From NCBI RefSeq assembly GCF_047324305.1, contig NZ_CP178740.1, positions 4,030,001 through 4,094,000 on the forward strand: DNA of 64,000 nt, given 5' to 3'. Of the stretch, positions 50,718 through 59,751 are shown piece by piece; the first letter of the stretch is position 1; each line of letters opens with the position of its first letter. Source of the stretch: Acerihabitans sp047324305 (GTDB lineage Bacteria; Pseudomonadota; Gammaproteobacteria; Enterobacterales; Enterobacteriaceae). The notes beneath the pieces were generated by a model, which searched no databases, had not been told where the DNA came from, and saw only the letters and a list, made by a program, of their open reading frames with translations. Made by a program: the position numbers and the translations under genes.

Positions 50718-52357
50718 ACGGACATTTTTCACGGCGTAAATTCCTCGGCATCCTGGGGGTGGGGGGATCGCTTGCGGCGTTGTCCAGCGGCATCCCCGGC
50801 CTGGGGCTGGCGACCAACGCCAGCGCCGCCGAGGTGGCGGGCGGCGCGCCGCGCCGCGGCGGTACCCTGGTCATCTCCTGGGGGGGACTTGAGCCTCAGG
50901 CGCTGTTTGTGCCGGGCGGCGGCGGTTCATCGCCTTTCCAGACGTCAACCAAAATACTGGAGCGTTTGCTGAAGCTCGACAATACGCTGCATTTTCAGCC
51001 GGCGCTGGCCGAATCGGTGGTGCCTGCCGCCGACTATAAAAGTTATGACATCACCCTGCGCCAGGGAGTGAAATGGCATGACGGCGCCGATTTTACCGCG
51101 GACGACGTCGTCTACAACGTTGTCGAGCATTGGAAGGCCATTTCAGCCGGTATCGCCCTGAAAGCCCTGAACGCCGCCACCGCCCTGGATGCCCATCACG
51201 TACGGCTGAGTTTTGATCATCCGGTACCTGAATTTTTCCTCAAATCCATACTGGCGGGCCAATACCAACTGCTGCTGCCGAAACATTTATACGCGGGCAG
51301 GGACATTCTGACCCATCCGCTGAATAACCAGCCGGTAGGCACCGGCCCATGGATTTTCGATAAATGGACGCGCGGCAGCTATGTGCAATACCGCCGCAAC
51401 GATAGCTATTGGTCGCCCGGCCAGCCCTATCTCGACAAACTGCTGGTCAGGTGGTGGAGCGACGCGGCGTCGCGTACCGCCGCCCTGGAAACCGGGGAAC
51501 TGGGACTCGGCTATTCGAACCCCGTGCCCGCCAGGGAAATCGACCGCTTGCTGAAAACCGGCCAGGTGGTGCTTGATACCAGCGGGTATGAAAACAGCGC
51601 CTGGACGGTAACGGTGGAGTTTAACCAGCGGCGCGAGGTGGTTAAGCGCCGTGAAGTGCGCCAGGCGATCCTGCATGGCATCGACCGTGATTTCATCGTC
51701 AACACGATCTATTTTGGTCGGGGGAAACCGGCGGTGGCGCCGATTTTCAGCAGCAACAGCCTGTTTTTCACCGACGACGTGCCCCGCTATGAATTTGACG
51801 TTAAAAAAGCGGCCGCCCTGCTGGATGCCGCCGGCCTGCCGGTGAAAAACGGCAGCCGGTTTACCGTCAACCTGCTGGCGGCGGCCTGGTTCGAGGAGAA
51901 CGCCAAGCTGGGCCAATACCTGAAACAGGCCCTGGAAGATCTCAATATCACCGTGCGGCTCGATTCGGTGGATCGCGCCACGGCGCTGAAACGCATTTAC
52001 AGCGATTACGATTATGATATCGCTATTTCCAACTTTACCGCCCCGCTGGAGCCGGTACCGACGGTAACCCAGTTTTTTACCAGCGACGGCATCGTTAAAG
52101 GCGCCGCTTTCCGCAACGCCACCGGCTATAGCAATCCGGCGATGGACGACTTGGTAAGCGCTATCACAGTGGAGGTGGACGAGGCCAAACGCCGCGCATT
52201 GATCCAGCAATTTTCCCGGCTGGCCAGCACCGACGTGCCCATCGTGCCTCTGGTGGAAATGCAGTCCTACACCCTGGCGCGCGCCAACGTCCGCAACTTC
52301 ACCACTGATGCCAATGTCCAGGGCACGTCCCTGAACGACGTCTGGCTGGCGGGGTAG
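50714..52357 (+). CDS. Oligopeptide-type ABC transporter binding protein (SBP family 5) with Tat signal
   Basis: A 547-residue SBP_bac_5 protein. The N-terminus SRRKFLGILGVGGSLAAL is a twin-arginine signal, so it is probably exported folded; most DppA/OppA relatives use Sec. The mature part has WHDGADFTADDVVYNV, the KWTRGSYVQYRRNDSYW region and DYDYDIAISNFTAPLEP. It starts at an ATGA overlap with the thioesterase. It captures a peptide-sized or amphipathic compound for the following DppBCDF-like importer. Confidence 0.92.
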   Translation: MNGHFSRRKFLGILGVGGSLAALSSGIPGLGLATNASAAEVAGGAPRRGGTLVISWGGLEPQALFVPGGGGSSPFQTSTKILERLLKLDNTLHFQPALAESVVPAADYKSYDITLRQGVKWHDGADFTADDVVYNVVEHWKAISAGIALKALNAATALDAHHVRLSFDHPVPEFFLKSILAGQYQLLLPKHLYAGRDILTHPLNNQPVGTGPWIFDKWTRGSYVQYRRNDSYWSPGQPYLDKLLVRWWSDAASRTAALETGELGLGYSNPVPAREIDRLLKTGQVVLDTSGYENSAWTVTVEFNQRREVVKRREVRQAILHGIDRDFIVNTIYFGRGKPAVAPIFSSNSLFFTDDVPRYEFDVKKAAALLDAAGLPVKNGSRFTVNLLAAAWFEENAKLGQYLKQALEDLNITVRLDSVDRATALKRIYSDYDYDIAISNFTAPLEPVPTVTQFFTSDGIVKGAAFRNATGYSNPAMDDLVSAITVEVDEAKRRALIQQFSRLASTDVPIVPLVEMQSYTLARANVRNFTTDANVQGTSLNDVWLAG

Positions 52358-52361
52358 CGGC

Positions 52362-53327
52362 ATGATGCGCATTATTCTGCGCCGCCTGTTGCAAGCGGTG
52401 CCGCTGCTGCTCGGGGTGGTCATCATCAATTTCGTATTGATGAAATGCGTGCCCGGCAGCCTGCTGGACGTGATGACCGCAGAACAGCAGGTTACCGACC
52501 CGGCGATGATCGAGCGGCTGCGCGCGTTATACGGGCTGGATCAGCCGGCCTGGCTGCAGTTGCTGAAGTATATCGGCGCGGTGGCCCGGCTGGATCTGGG
52601 TTTTTCCTACCGGCACAACCTGCCGGTGCTGGACGTCATCTTATCGCACCTGCCCGCCACGTTGCTGCTGATGCTGGCAAGCATCGCGGTGGCCCTGATG
52701 GTGGGCGTCGGCGCCGGCGTGCTGGCCGCCATAAAAGTCAACAGCGCCTGGGACACCCTGATATCGGCGCTGGCGGTGCTGTGTTTCGCCGCGCCGGGTT
52801 TCTGGCTCGGCATCATGATGATTATCCTGTTCTCGGTAAAACTCGGCTGGTTTCCGGTGGGCGGGATGGAAACCATCGGCGCCGATGAGCGGCCCTGGGG
52901 ACGGGTGGCGGATATCGTCCATCATCTGGTGCTGCCGGCGCTGACCCTGGGCCTGTTTTATGCCGCGACCTACGCGCGGGTGATGCGCGCCTCGATGCTG
53001 GAAATCGCCCAGCTGGATTTTGTGCGCGCCGCCAGGGCCAGGGGCCTGAGCCGGCTGCGGGTAATAACCGGGCATATGATGCGCAATGCCCTGTTGCCGG
53101 TGGTAACCCTGTTCGGCCTGCAACTGGGCACCGTGCTGGGCGGCAGCGTCGTGGTGGAATCCGTGTTCAGTTGGCCCGGCATCGGCCAGGTCCTGTTCGA
53201 CAGCGTGATGAGCCGCAATTTTCCCGTGGTGATGGGGGTGCTGGTGCTTAGCTCGCTGGTGGTGATCGTGGTGAATATCCTGGTGGACGTGGCGTATTCC
53301 CGCCTGGACCCGCGGATTGGGAGCTGA
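52362..53327 (+). CDS. Oligopeptide-type ABC transporter permease (DppB family)
   Basis: A 321-residue inner-membrane permease: MRIILRRLLQAVPLLLGVVIINFVL first segment, PLL-type LARLDLGFSYRHNLPVLDVI region, and the EAA loop VRAARARGLSRLRVITGHMM. C-terminal ESVFSWPGIGQVLFDSVMSR is the DppB hallmark. Two adjacent ATGs (52362, 52365) begin it 4 bases after the binding-protein stop. Confidence 0.93.
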   Translation: MMRIILRRLLQAVPLLLGVVIINFVLMKCVPGSLLDVMTAEQQVTDPAMIERLRALYGLDQPAWLQLLKYIGAVARLDLGFSYRHNLPVLDVILSHLPATLLLMLASIAVALMVGVGAGVLAAIKVNSAWDTLISALAVLCFAAPGFWLGIMMIILFSVKLGWFPVGGMETIGADERPWGRVADIVHHLVLPALTLGLFYAATYARVMRASMLEIAQLDFVRAARARGLSRLRVITGHMMRNALLPVVTLFGLQLGTVLGGSVVVESVFSWPGIGQVLFDSVMSRNFPVVMGVLVLSSLVVIVVNILVDVAYSRLDPRIGS

Positions 53328-53330
53328 AAT

Positions 53331-54206
53331 ATGTCTGTAGTCGTCCCCCTGTTGCCCGCCGCCGCGCCGCGCCTGGCGCTGCTGCGCCGGTTTTGCCGCC
53401 ATCGCGGCGCGGTATGCGGCGCGCTGATTGTGTTGGTCATCGCCGCCGCCGCGCTGCTGGCGGGCTGGCTTTATCCCGTCGACCCGCTGCGCATTGTGGC
53501 CATGCCGGAGATTTGGCCCTTTACCGATTGGCGCTATCCGCTGGGCACCGACTCCCTGGGTCGCGACATCATGGCGCTTATCGTCCACGGCGCGCGCGCC
53601 ACCCTGCTTATCGGGCTGGTGGCCAGCCTGGTGGCCACCACGCTCGGCGTGGCCGTGGGAGCCGCCGCCGCCTGGTTTGGCGGCTGGATCGACGAAGTGC
53701 TGATGCGCATCGCCGAGCTGTTCCAGATCATTCCCAACGTGGTGTTTGTGCTGACCGTGGTGGCGGTGCTGGGCCCGCGGATAGAAAACATTATTATCGC
53801 CGTCGGCCTGGTTTCCTGGCAGCCCATCGCCCGGCTGACCCGGGCCGAATTCCTGTCCTTCAAGGATCGCGAGTTCGTGCTCGCGTGCCGGGCCTGCGGC
53901 ATGGGCAATCTGCGCATCGCCCTGGGCGAAATCCTGCCCAATGTCATGCCGCCGGTGATCGTGCTGTCGTCGCTGGTGGTTGCCGGGGCGATCTTGTACG
54001 AATCCGTTATCTCCTTCCTCGGCCTTGGCGATCCCAATCTGGCCAGTTGGGGCCGGCTGGTGGGGGAAGGGCGCACGCTTATCCGCTCCTCTTGGTATAT
54101 CTGCGCGGTGCCGGGCGTGGCGATTATGCTGGCGGTGCTGGCGCTGAACCTGATTGGCGACGGGCTGAACGATGCCCTGAACCCGAAGCTCAGGGATCGC
54201 CTATGA
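53331..54206 (+). CDS. Oligopeptide-type ABC transporter permease (DppC family)
   Basis: A 291-residue partner permease: HRGAVCGALIVLVI first segment, HPLGTDSLGRDI-type motif as YPLGTDSLGRDIMA, VLACRACGMGNLRIALGEIL as the EAA loop, and ESVISFLGLGDPNLASWGRL near the end, all DppC features. It starts 3 bases after the DppB stop and its TGA overlaps the ATPase ATG. Confidence 0.93.
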   Translation: MSVVVPLLPAAAPRLALLRRFCRHRGAVCGALIVLVIAAAALLAGWLYPVDPLRIVAMPEIWPFTDWRYPLGTDSLGRDIMALIVHGARATLLIGLVASLVATTLGVAVGAAAAWFGGWIDEVLMRIAELFQIIPNVVFVLTVVAVLGPRIENIIIAVGLVSWQPIARLTRAEFLSFKDREFVLACRACGMGNLRIALGEILPNVMPPVIVLSSLVVAGAILYESVISFLGLGDPNLASWGRLVGEGRTLIRSSWYICAVPGVAIMLAVLALNLIGDGLNDALNPKLRDRL

Positions 54207-55216
54207 GCAGCGTGCTGGAGGTCAGCGACCTGCGCGTCGAACTGCGCGGGCGCCAGGGCAGCGTGACCGCGCTGGACGGTATCTCTCTGACCCTCGCGGC
54301 TGGCGAAACCCTGGCGGTGGTGGGCGAGTCGGGCTGCGGAAAATCCCTTACCGCGCTGGCGCTGATGGGGCTGCTGCCCACCCCCCCGGCGCATTTGAGC
54401 GGCGGAGAAATACGGTTTGAAGGACAAAACCTGGTGGCGCTGGGCGAAAGGCGGATGCGGCAACTGCGCGGCAATCGGCTGGCGATGATTTTTCAGGACC
54501 CGATGAGCTCGCTTAATCCGGTGAAAACCGTCGGCGATCAGCTGGGCGAGGTCTTGCGGGTGCATTTAGGCCTGTCGCGGCGCGAAGCCTGGCGCCGCGG
54601 CGTCGCCCTGTTGGAGCAGGTACATATTCCCGACCCGGCCAGGCGCATGGATGAATATCCGCATCGATTATCGGGCGGCATGGCGCAGCGGGTCATGATC
54701 GCCATGGCCATCGCCTGCAAGCCGGCGGTATTGATCGCCGACGAACCCACAACCGCCCTGGATGTGACCATACAGGCGCAAATACTGGCGCTGCTGCGGG
54801 AGCTGCAGGCGGATACCGGCATGGCGCTGATGCTTATCACCCACGATTTGGGCGTGGTCGCGGCCATGGCCCAGCGTGTGGCGGTGATGTATGCCGGCAA
54901 AATCGTCGAGGAAGCGCCGGTGCTGGAACTGTTCGACTATCCGCTGCATCCCTATACGCAGGGACTCTTGCGCGCCACGCCGACCCCGGGACGGCCGGAT
55001 GAGCGGCTGGTGGATATCCCGGGACGGGTGCCGGCCCTGGCGGAATTACCCGCGGGCTGCGCTTTTGCGGCGCGCTGCCGGCAGGCAACGCCCGCGTGCG
55101 CCCTGCAGCGGCCGGAGCTGACGCCTCTGCGTCCGGCGCACCGGGCCGCCTGCCTGGTGGCGCAAGCGCAGGCGCAGCCCGCGCCGCTACGCTGGGTCAA
55201 CGGAGGCCGGCACTGA
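54203..55216 (+). CDS. Oligopeptide-type ABC transporter ATP-binding protein (DppD family)
   Basis: A 337-residue ATPase starting MSSVLEVSDLRVELRG at the ATGA overlap. Walker A GESGCGKSL (near 41-49), FQDPMSSLNPVKTVGDQ, signature LSGGMAQRVMIAMAIA and Walker B ADEPTTALDVT are in order. The C-terminal oligo_HPY region has a Cys-rich motif (AGCAFAARCRQATPACAL) typical of Dpp/Opp ATPases and possibly a 4Fe-4S site. The frame open upstream to 53393 is shadow of DppC. Confidence 0.94.
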   Translation: MSSVLEVSDLRVELRGRQGSVTALDGISLTLAAGETLAVVGESGCGKSLTALALMGLLPTPPAHLSGGEIRFEGQNLVALGERRMRQLRGNRLAMIFQDPMSSLNPVKTVGDQLGEVLRVHLGLSRREAWRRGVALLEQVHIPDPARRMDEYPHRLSGGMAQRVMIAMAIACKPAVLIADEPTTALDVTIQAQILALLRELQADTGMALMLITHDLGVVAAMAQRVAVMYAGKIVEEAPVLELFDYPLHPYTQGLLRATPTPGRPDERLVDIPGRVPALAELPAGCAFAARCRQATPACALQRPELTPLRPAHRAACLVAQAQAQPAPLRWVNGGRH

Positions 55217-56196
55217 TGAAACCATTGCTTAGCGTAAACAATCTGCAGGTTGGTTATCCCACCCGCGACGGGCGGGTATTCGCCCTGTCTGGGGTGGATC
55301 TGACCCTCAGCCGCGGTGAAACCGTCGGGCTGGTGGGGGAGTCGGGCTGCGGCAAATCCACCCTGGGCAAGGCGGTGATGCGGTTAATTCCCAGTACCGG
55401 CGGCAGCATACATATCGGCGATGCCGACATTACCCATTTAGGCCGCAAAGCCTTGCTACCCTATCGGGCGGATATGCAGATGATGTTCCAGGACCCGCAG
55501 GGGTCGCTTAATCCGCGCCAAAGCGTGGGAAAAAGCATCGGCCGGCCGCTTGAGGCGGCGGGCTGGCAGGGGGCGGCAATCCGGCGGCGGGTCGGCGAGC
55601 TGCTGGAACTGGTGGGATTGCCCGCGGCGGCGTCCTCACGGTTTCCCCATGAGTTTTCCGGCGGCCAGCGTCAGCGCATCGGCATTGCCCGGGCGTTAAT
55701 CCTGGAGCCTAAGGTTATCATCTGCGATGAGCCGGTCTCCGCCCTGGACGTATCGGTGCGGGCGCAGGTGATTAACCTGATGCGCGATATCCAGCAGCGC
55801 ACCGGCGTGGCCTACCTGTTTATTTCCCACGATCTTTCCGTAGTGGAATATATCGCCGACCGGCTGCTGGTCATGTACCTGGGACGCATCGTTGAGAGCG
55901 GTCCCACGCGCCAGGTGTGGGCCAAACCCGCCCATCCTTATACTTCCGCGCTGCTGGCGGCGGCGCCGGTGGCGGATCCCCGCGCAGCGCGCGGCCGCAA
56001 CCTGCTGACGGGCGAATTGCCCAGCCCCATTTCCCCGCCGCCCGGCTGCCCGTTTCACACCCGCTGCCCGCGCGCCAAAGAACGTTGCCGGGTGGAGCGT
56101 CCGCCGCTGCGCGCCGGCGGCGACCAACGACAGGTCGCCTGCCATTTTCCCTTATTTGACGTTGACGCCGCGCAATTACCGCCACCGGCGTTATAA
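55216..56196 (+). CDS. Oligopeptide-type ABC transporter ATP-binding protein (DppF family)
   Basis: A 326-residue second ATPase starting MKPLLSVNNLQVGYP at a TGATG junction. Walker A GESGCGKST, MFQDPQGSLNPRQSVG, signature FSGGQRQRIGIARAL and Walker B CDEPVSALDVS are present. The tail has the HTRCPRAKERC cysteine motif of the oligo_HPY region. With DppD it forms the heterodimeric motor of the importer. The next gene follows by 10 bases with AAGGAG. Confidence 0.94.
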   Translation: MKPLLSVNNLQVGYPTRDGRVFALSGVDLTLSRGETVGLVGESGCGKSTLGKAVMRLIPSTGGSIHIGDADITHLGRKALLPYRADMQMMFQDPQGSLNPRQSVGKSIGRPLEAAGWQGAAIRRRVGELLELVGLPAAASSRFPHEFSGGQRQRIGIARALILEPKVIICDEPVSALDVSVRAQVINLMRDIQQRTGVAYLFISHDLSVVEYIADRLLVMYLGRIVESGPTRQVWAKPAHPYTSALLAAAPVADPRAARGRNLLTGELPSPISPPPGCPFHTRCPRAKERCRVERPPLRAGGDQRQVACHFPLFDVDAAQLPPPAL

Positions 56197-56206
56197 AGGA
56201 GTCGCT

Positions 56207-57763
56207 ATGCCGTTTCATCACCACAACCTGGGCGATCTGATCGTCCGCCGCGGGGATTTACAGCGTGATGCGCTGATTGACCTGGGCGATCCCGCCCGCC
56301 CGCGCCATTGGAGCCATCGGCAGATTGATGAGCTGGCCGGCGGCGTCGCCCGCTACCTGAGCGATCTTGGCCTGCCCCGGGGCAGTACCGTCGCCATCGC
56401 CTCGCTTAACAGCGCGCAATACATTGCCGCGTATTTCGGCATTATGCGGGCGGGGCTGGTCGCGGTGCCGCTCAATATCAAAGTACCGATCGAGACGCTG
56501 GAATACCTGGTGGCCGACGCGCAAATTCGCCTGGCGTTTGTGGACGAGGCGCGTTACGCGCTTTTAAAAGGCAAACTGCCGCTGGTGAACTTTGACGGCG
56601 ACGGCGAGGACGCTTTCCGGCGGCGTATCAAGCCGCAGGCTTTCGACACCGTGCAACCCCTGCCGGGGGAGGTGGCGATGATTCTTTACACCTCCGGCTC
56701 CACCGGCCGGCCGAAAGGCGTGCCGCTGACCCACCAGGGGCAGCTGTGGGCGCTGGAGGCCACCCGCAGCGGCGGCGTGGAGCCGGACGCGCCGCAGGCG
56801 CGTTACCTGTTGGCGCAGCCCTTGTTTCATATGAACGGCTTATTTCTCACCAAACGGGTCTTTGCGGTTAACGGCTTGCTGGTGGTGCTGCCGGCATTCG
56901 ACGCCCAGCGCTATGCCGCCGCCCTTGCCGATTACCGTATCAATATCGTCACCGCCGTGCCGACCATGTTCGCCCGGCTGTTGCGCGATCCGCGCCTGCT
57001 GGCCGGGCGGGATTACTCCGCCCTCAACCGCCTGATGCTCGGGTCCGCCCCCATGTCGCTCTCGTTGCTCAACCGTATCCAGCAGGCGTTTCCCACGGCG
57101 ACCATCACCCACGGTTATGGCACCACCGAGGCGGGGCCGGCGGTGTTCGGTCCTCATCCCGACGGGTTGCCCACTCCGCCGCTGGCGCTGGGATACCCGC
57201 TTGCGGCGGGAGAAGTGAAGCTGGTGGACGGGGAAACGGAAAACGACGGCGTGCTCTGCATGCGCAACCCGGCGGTGACCCCGGGTTATCTCGGTCTGCC
57301 GGAAAAAAGCAGCCAGGTGTTTCGCGGGGGCTGGTATTACAGCGGTGATGTCATGCGACGCGATGAACAGGGATTTTATTATTTTACCGGCCGCGCGGAT
57401 GATATGTTTGTCTGCTCCGGCGAGAATATTTTTCCGGTGGAGGTGGAGAAAACGCTTGAGTCCCATCCCCATGTGCGTCAGGTCTGCGTGGTACCGCTGC
57501 CCGATGAGGAGCGCAGTCAGGTGCCGGTGGCGTTTGTGGTGCTACAGCCCGACAGCGCCCTGAGCCCGGATGCCTTAAAGCAGTATGCCCTCGCGCACGG
57601 CCCGGCCTACCAGCATCCGCGGCGTATCGCCTTCCTGGCCGAATTGCCCTGGGCGGGCACCAATAAAGTGGACCGCCATGCGCTGACGCAACTGGCGCGC
57701 CTGCTGGAGGCGCGCCAGGGGTGGGATAACCCCCTGGCAGCGACGGAGCCGGACCATGCCTAA
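56207..57763 (+). CDS. AMP-dependent acyl-CoA synthetase/ligase
   Basis: A 518-residue ANL-family ligase: P-loop LYTSGSTGRPKGVPLTH (near 162-178), TVAIASLNSAQYIAAYFG early, YGTTEAGPAVFG, YSGDVMRRDEQGFYYFTGRA with the hinge Asp-Arg-like region, and the C-terminal catalytic Lys in GTNKVDRHAL. It would activate a carboxylic acid to its CoA thioester using ATP. It directly follows the importer genes, so the imported compound or its product probably carries a carboxylate. Substrate class (aryl, fatty or amino-acid-derived) is unknown. Confidence 0.93.
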   Translation: MPFHHHNLGDLIVRRGDLQRDALIDLGDPARPRHWSHRQIDELAGGVARYLSDLGLPRGSTVAIASLNSAQYIAAYFGIMRAGLVAVPLNIKVPIETLEYLVADAQIRLAFVDEARYALLKGKLPLVNFDGDGEDAFRRRIKPQAFDTVQPLPGEVAMILYTSGSTGRPKGVPLTHQGQLWALEATRSGGVEPDAPQARYLLAQPLFHMNGLFLTKRVFAVNGLLVVLPAFDAQRYAAALADYRINIVTAVPTMFARLLRDPRLLAGRDYSALNRLMLGSAPMSLSLLNRIQQAFPTATITHGYGTTEAGPAVFGPHPDGLPTPPLALGYPLAAGEVKLVDGETENDGVLCMRNPAVTPGYLGLPEKSSQVFRGGWYYSGDVMRRDEQGFYYFTGRADDMFVCSGENIFPVEVEKTLESHPHVRQVCVVPLPDEERSQVPVAFVVLQPDSALSPDALKQYALAHGPAYQHPRRIAFLAELPWAGTNKVDRHALTQLARLLEARQGWDNPLAATEPDHA

Positions 57764-58505
57764 AATAGCCCTGGTCACCGGCGCCAGCCGCGGTATCGGC
57801 CGGTCCATTGCGCTGGCGCTGGCCCGACAGGGCGTGGCGGTGGCCGTGCATTATCGCCGTGCGCGGGAGGACGCGGCGCGCGTGGCCGATGACATTGAAC
57901 GGGCGGGCGGCCGCGCCTTTATCCTGCAGGCGTCGCTGGAAGAGAGCACGGGCGCGCAGCTGCTGATGGACCGCCTGCAGGCTGAGTTGACCCGGCTTTT
58001 CGGCGCGCCGCGGTTTGATATCCTGGTCAATAACGCCGGGCAGGGCGGACGGGCGGCTATCGCGGAAGTCACGCCGCAGCAGCTGGCCGATACGCTGCAG
58101 GTCAATTTTATTTCGCCGTTTTTCATTATCCAGCGCGCCATCCCGCTGCTGCGGGACGGCGGGCGGATAATCAATATTTCCTCCATGAGTACCCGGGCCG
58201 CTTTCCCGGAAATGGCGGCCTATGCGCCCGCAAAGGCGGCGCTGGAAAGCCTCGGCGTGTTGCTGGCGGCTGAGCTGGGAAGCCGGGCCATCACGGTGAA
58301 TGCCGTATTGCCGGGCGCGACCGCCACGGCGATGAACCCGCGCGCCGCCGATCCGCGGTCCGCGGCGGTGATCGGCCAAAGCGTGGCGCTGGGCCGGGTG
58401 GGCCAGCCGGAAGATATCGCGGAGGTGGTGGCGTTTCTGGCCGGCGAGGGCGGCCGCTGGATAACCGGGCAGCGCATCGACGCCAGCGGAGGCCAGCGAT
58501 TGTAG
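57756..58505 (+). CDS. Short-chain dehydrogenase/reductase (FabG-like)
   Basis: A 249-residue SDR overlapping the ligase end by 8 bases. TGASRGIGRS near 8-17 binds NAD(P); NNAGQGG, ISSMSTRAAFPEMAAYAPAK holds the Ser and Tyr-x-x-x-Lys residues; the C-terminus GEGGRWITGQRIDASGGQRL is FabG-like. An arginine in HYRRARED suggests NADP. It may oxidise or reduce a beta-hydroxy or keto acyl-CoA in this operon. It is the last gene; GC-rich hairpin sequence but no T-run follows before the convergent M20 gene. Confidence 0.92.
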   Translation: MPKIALVTGASRGIGRSIALALARQGVAVAVHYRRAREDAARVADDIERAGGRAFILQASLEESTGAQLLMDRLQAELTRLFGAPRFDILVNNAGQGGRAAIAEVTPQQLADTLQVNFISPFFIIQRAIPLLRDGGRIINISSMSTRAAFPEMAAYAPAKAALESLGVLLAAELGSRAITVNAVLPGATATAMNPRAADPRSAAVIGQSVALGRVGQPEDIAEVVAFLAGEGGRWITGQRIDASGGQRL

Positions 58506-58557
58506 CCGGCCCCCGGCGCCGCGCCTGAGCGCCGGCCGCGCGCCATCGGCTCCCCGC

Positions 58558-59709
58558 TCAGCGCCGCAGCTTATGCAGCGTCTCATGCGCCAGGCGCGTG
58601 AAATAGCGCGCCGCCGGGGCGATGAGCGCTTCCGCGGGATCGAAACGCGGATGATGCAGGCCGAAGGCGCTGGCCGAACCGATATTGACGAACGCGCCGG
58701 GCAAGCGGTGCAGATAAAAGGCAAAGTCTTCGCCGCCCATCAGCGGCGGCAGATCGTGGACCCGATAACCCTCCCGGGCCGCCACGTCCTTGGTGAAATC
58801 CGCCCATTCAGCGCTGTTTACCAGTACCGGCGGCCCGGCGTGCCAGCGCAGTTCGGCATGGGCGCCGAAGCCGGCGGCGATATGTTCAATCAGGCGGGTG
58901 ATTTTTTCCGGCATCCTGGCCCGGACCGCCGTATTATGGGTGCGCACTGTGCCCTCAAGTTCCACCTGCTGCGGCAGCACATTCCAGGTATTGCCGCCGT
59001 TGATGCGCGTGACGCTTAACACCACCGATTCCAGGGCGCTAAAGGCGCGGCTGGGCAAGGTTTGCAACGCGGTGATGATATGCGCCGCCAGCACGATGCT
59101 GTCGACGCCTTCCTCGGGACGGGCGGCATGGGCGCCTTTACCGTTAACCAGGATTTCAAAGCGGTCGACGTTGGCATGCAGCGGTCCGGAACGGGTGCCG
59201 AATTCGCCCACCGGTAAATCGGGGGCGTTATGGCCGCCGAAGATCACGCTCACGCCCTCCAGCGCGCCGGCGTCGATAAGTTGCCGGGCGCCATCGAAGG
59301 TTTCCTCGGCCGGCTGGAACAGGATCCGGACTTTACCGGCCAGATCGGCCTCCCGCTCCTTCAGCAGCAGCGCGGCGCCCAGCATAATCGAGGTGTGGAT
59401 ATCATGACCGCAGGCATGCATGACGCCGGGGTTACGTGAACTGAACGGCCGGTCCGATTGCTCATCAATGGGCAGGGCGTCGATATCGGCGCGCAAGGCG
59501 ACGATCGGCCCGTCGCGACGGCCGATTTCCGCGACCACGCCGGTGTTCAGCGCGAGCGGCAGGAGAGGGATGTCCGCTTCGCTTAACCATTGCCTGATTT
59601 TTTGCGTCGTCTGGAATTCGTGATTGGATAATTCCGGATATTGATGCAGCTCCCTGCGCCAACCCACCAGCTTCTCCCCGAAAATATCCGTTAAAACCTC
59701 AGATGTCAT
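58558..59709 (-). CDS. M20D-family metal-dependent amidohydrolase (hippurate hydrolase/N-acyl amino acid hydrolase type)
   Basis: A 383-residue amidohydrolase with the M20D metal motifs: PGVMHACGHDIHTSIMLGAA (Cys/His/Asp), LFQPAEETFDGARQLID with the catalytic Glu pair, GGHNAPDLPVG, and GGEDFAFYLHRLPG near the end. The dimerisation lid lies in the middle (EILVNGKGAHAARPEEGVDS). Such enzymes cleave N-acyl amino acids or amides to an acid and an amine. It converges on the ten-gene operon and could release the carboxylic acid activated by its ligase (inference). No signal peptide. Confidence 0.92.
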   Translation of the reverse strand: MTSEVLTDIFGEKLVGWRRELHQYPELSNHEFQTTQKIRQWLSEADIPLLPLALNTGVVAEIGRRDGPIVALRADIDALPIDEQSDRPFSSRNPGVMHACGHDIHTSIMLGAALLLKEREADLAGKVRILFQPAEETFDGARQLIDAGALEGVSVIFGGHNAPDLPVGEFGTRSGPLHANVDRFEILVNGKGAHAARPEEGVDSIVLAAHIITALQTLPSRAFSALESVVLSVTRINGGNTWNVLPQQVELEGTVRTHNTAVRARMPEKITRLIEHIAAGFGAHAELRWHAGPPVLVNSAEWADFTKDVAAREGYRVHDLPPLMGGEDFAFYLHRLPGAFVNIGSASAFGLHHPRFDPAEALIAPAARYFTRLAHETLHKLRR

Positions 59710-59736
59710 GGTCTGTCATCCCGCAAAGGCTATTTC

Positions 59737-59751
59737 TTTTGTCAGACAAAA
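59737..59751. promoter_or_regulatory. Palindrome upstream of the M20D gene (candidate operator)
   Basis: TTTTGTC-A-GACAAAA is a perfect 7-bp dyad with a one-base centre, 28 bases upstream of the M20D start codon on the minus strand. Its position suits a repressor site overlapping the transcription start. Confidence 0.5.

Noticed and set aside
53393..54202. Upstream in-frame extension of the DppD ATPase
   Set aside because: It is the +1 shadow of the DppC gene; the ATGA overlap at 54203 and the family start MSSVLEV decide.
58512..58545. GC-rich inverted repeats between the SDR and M20D genes as a terminator
   Set aside because: A stem can be drawn, but no T-run follows on either strand and the region is so GC-rich that stems are expected by chance.
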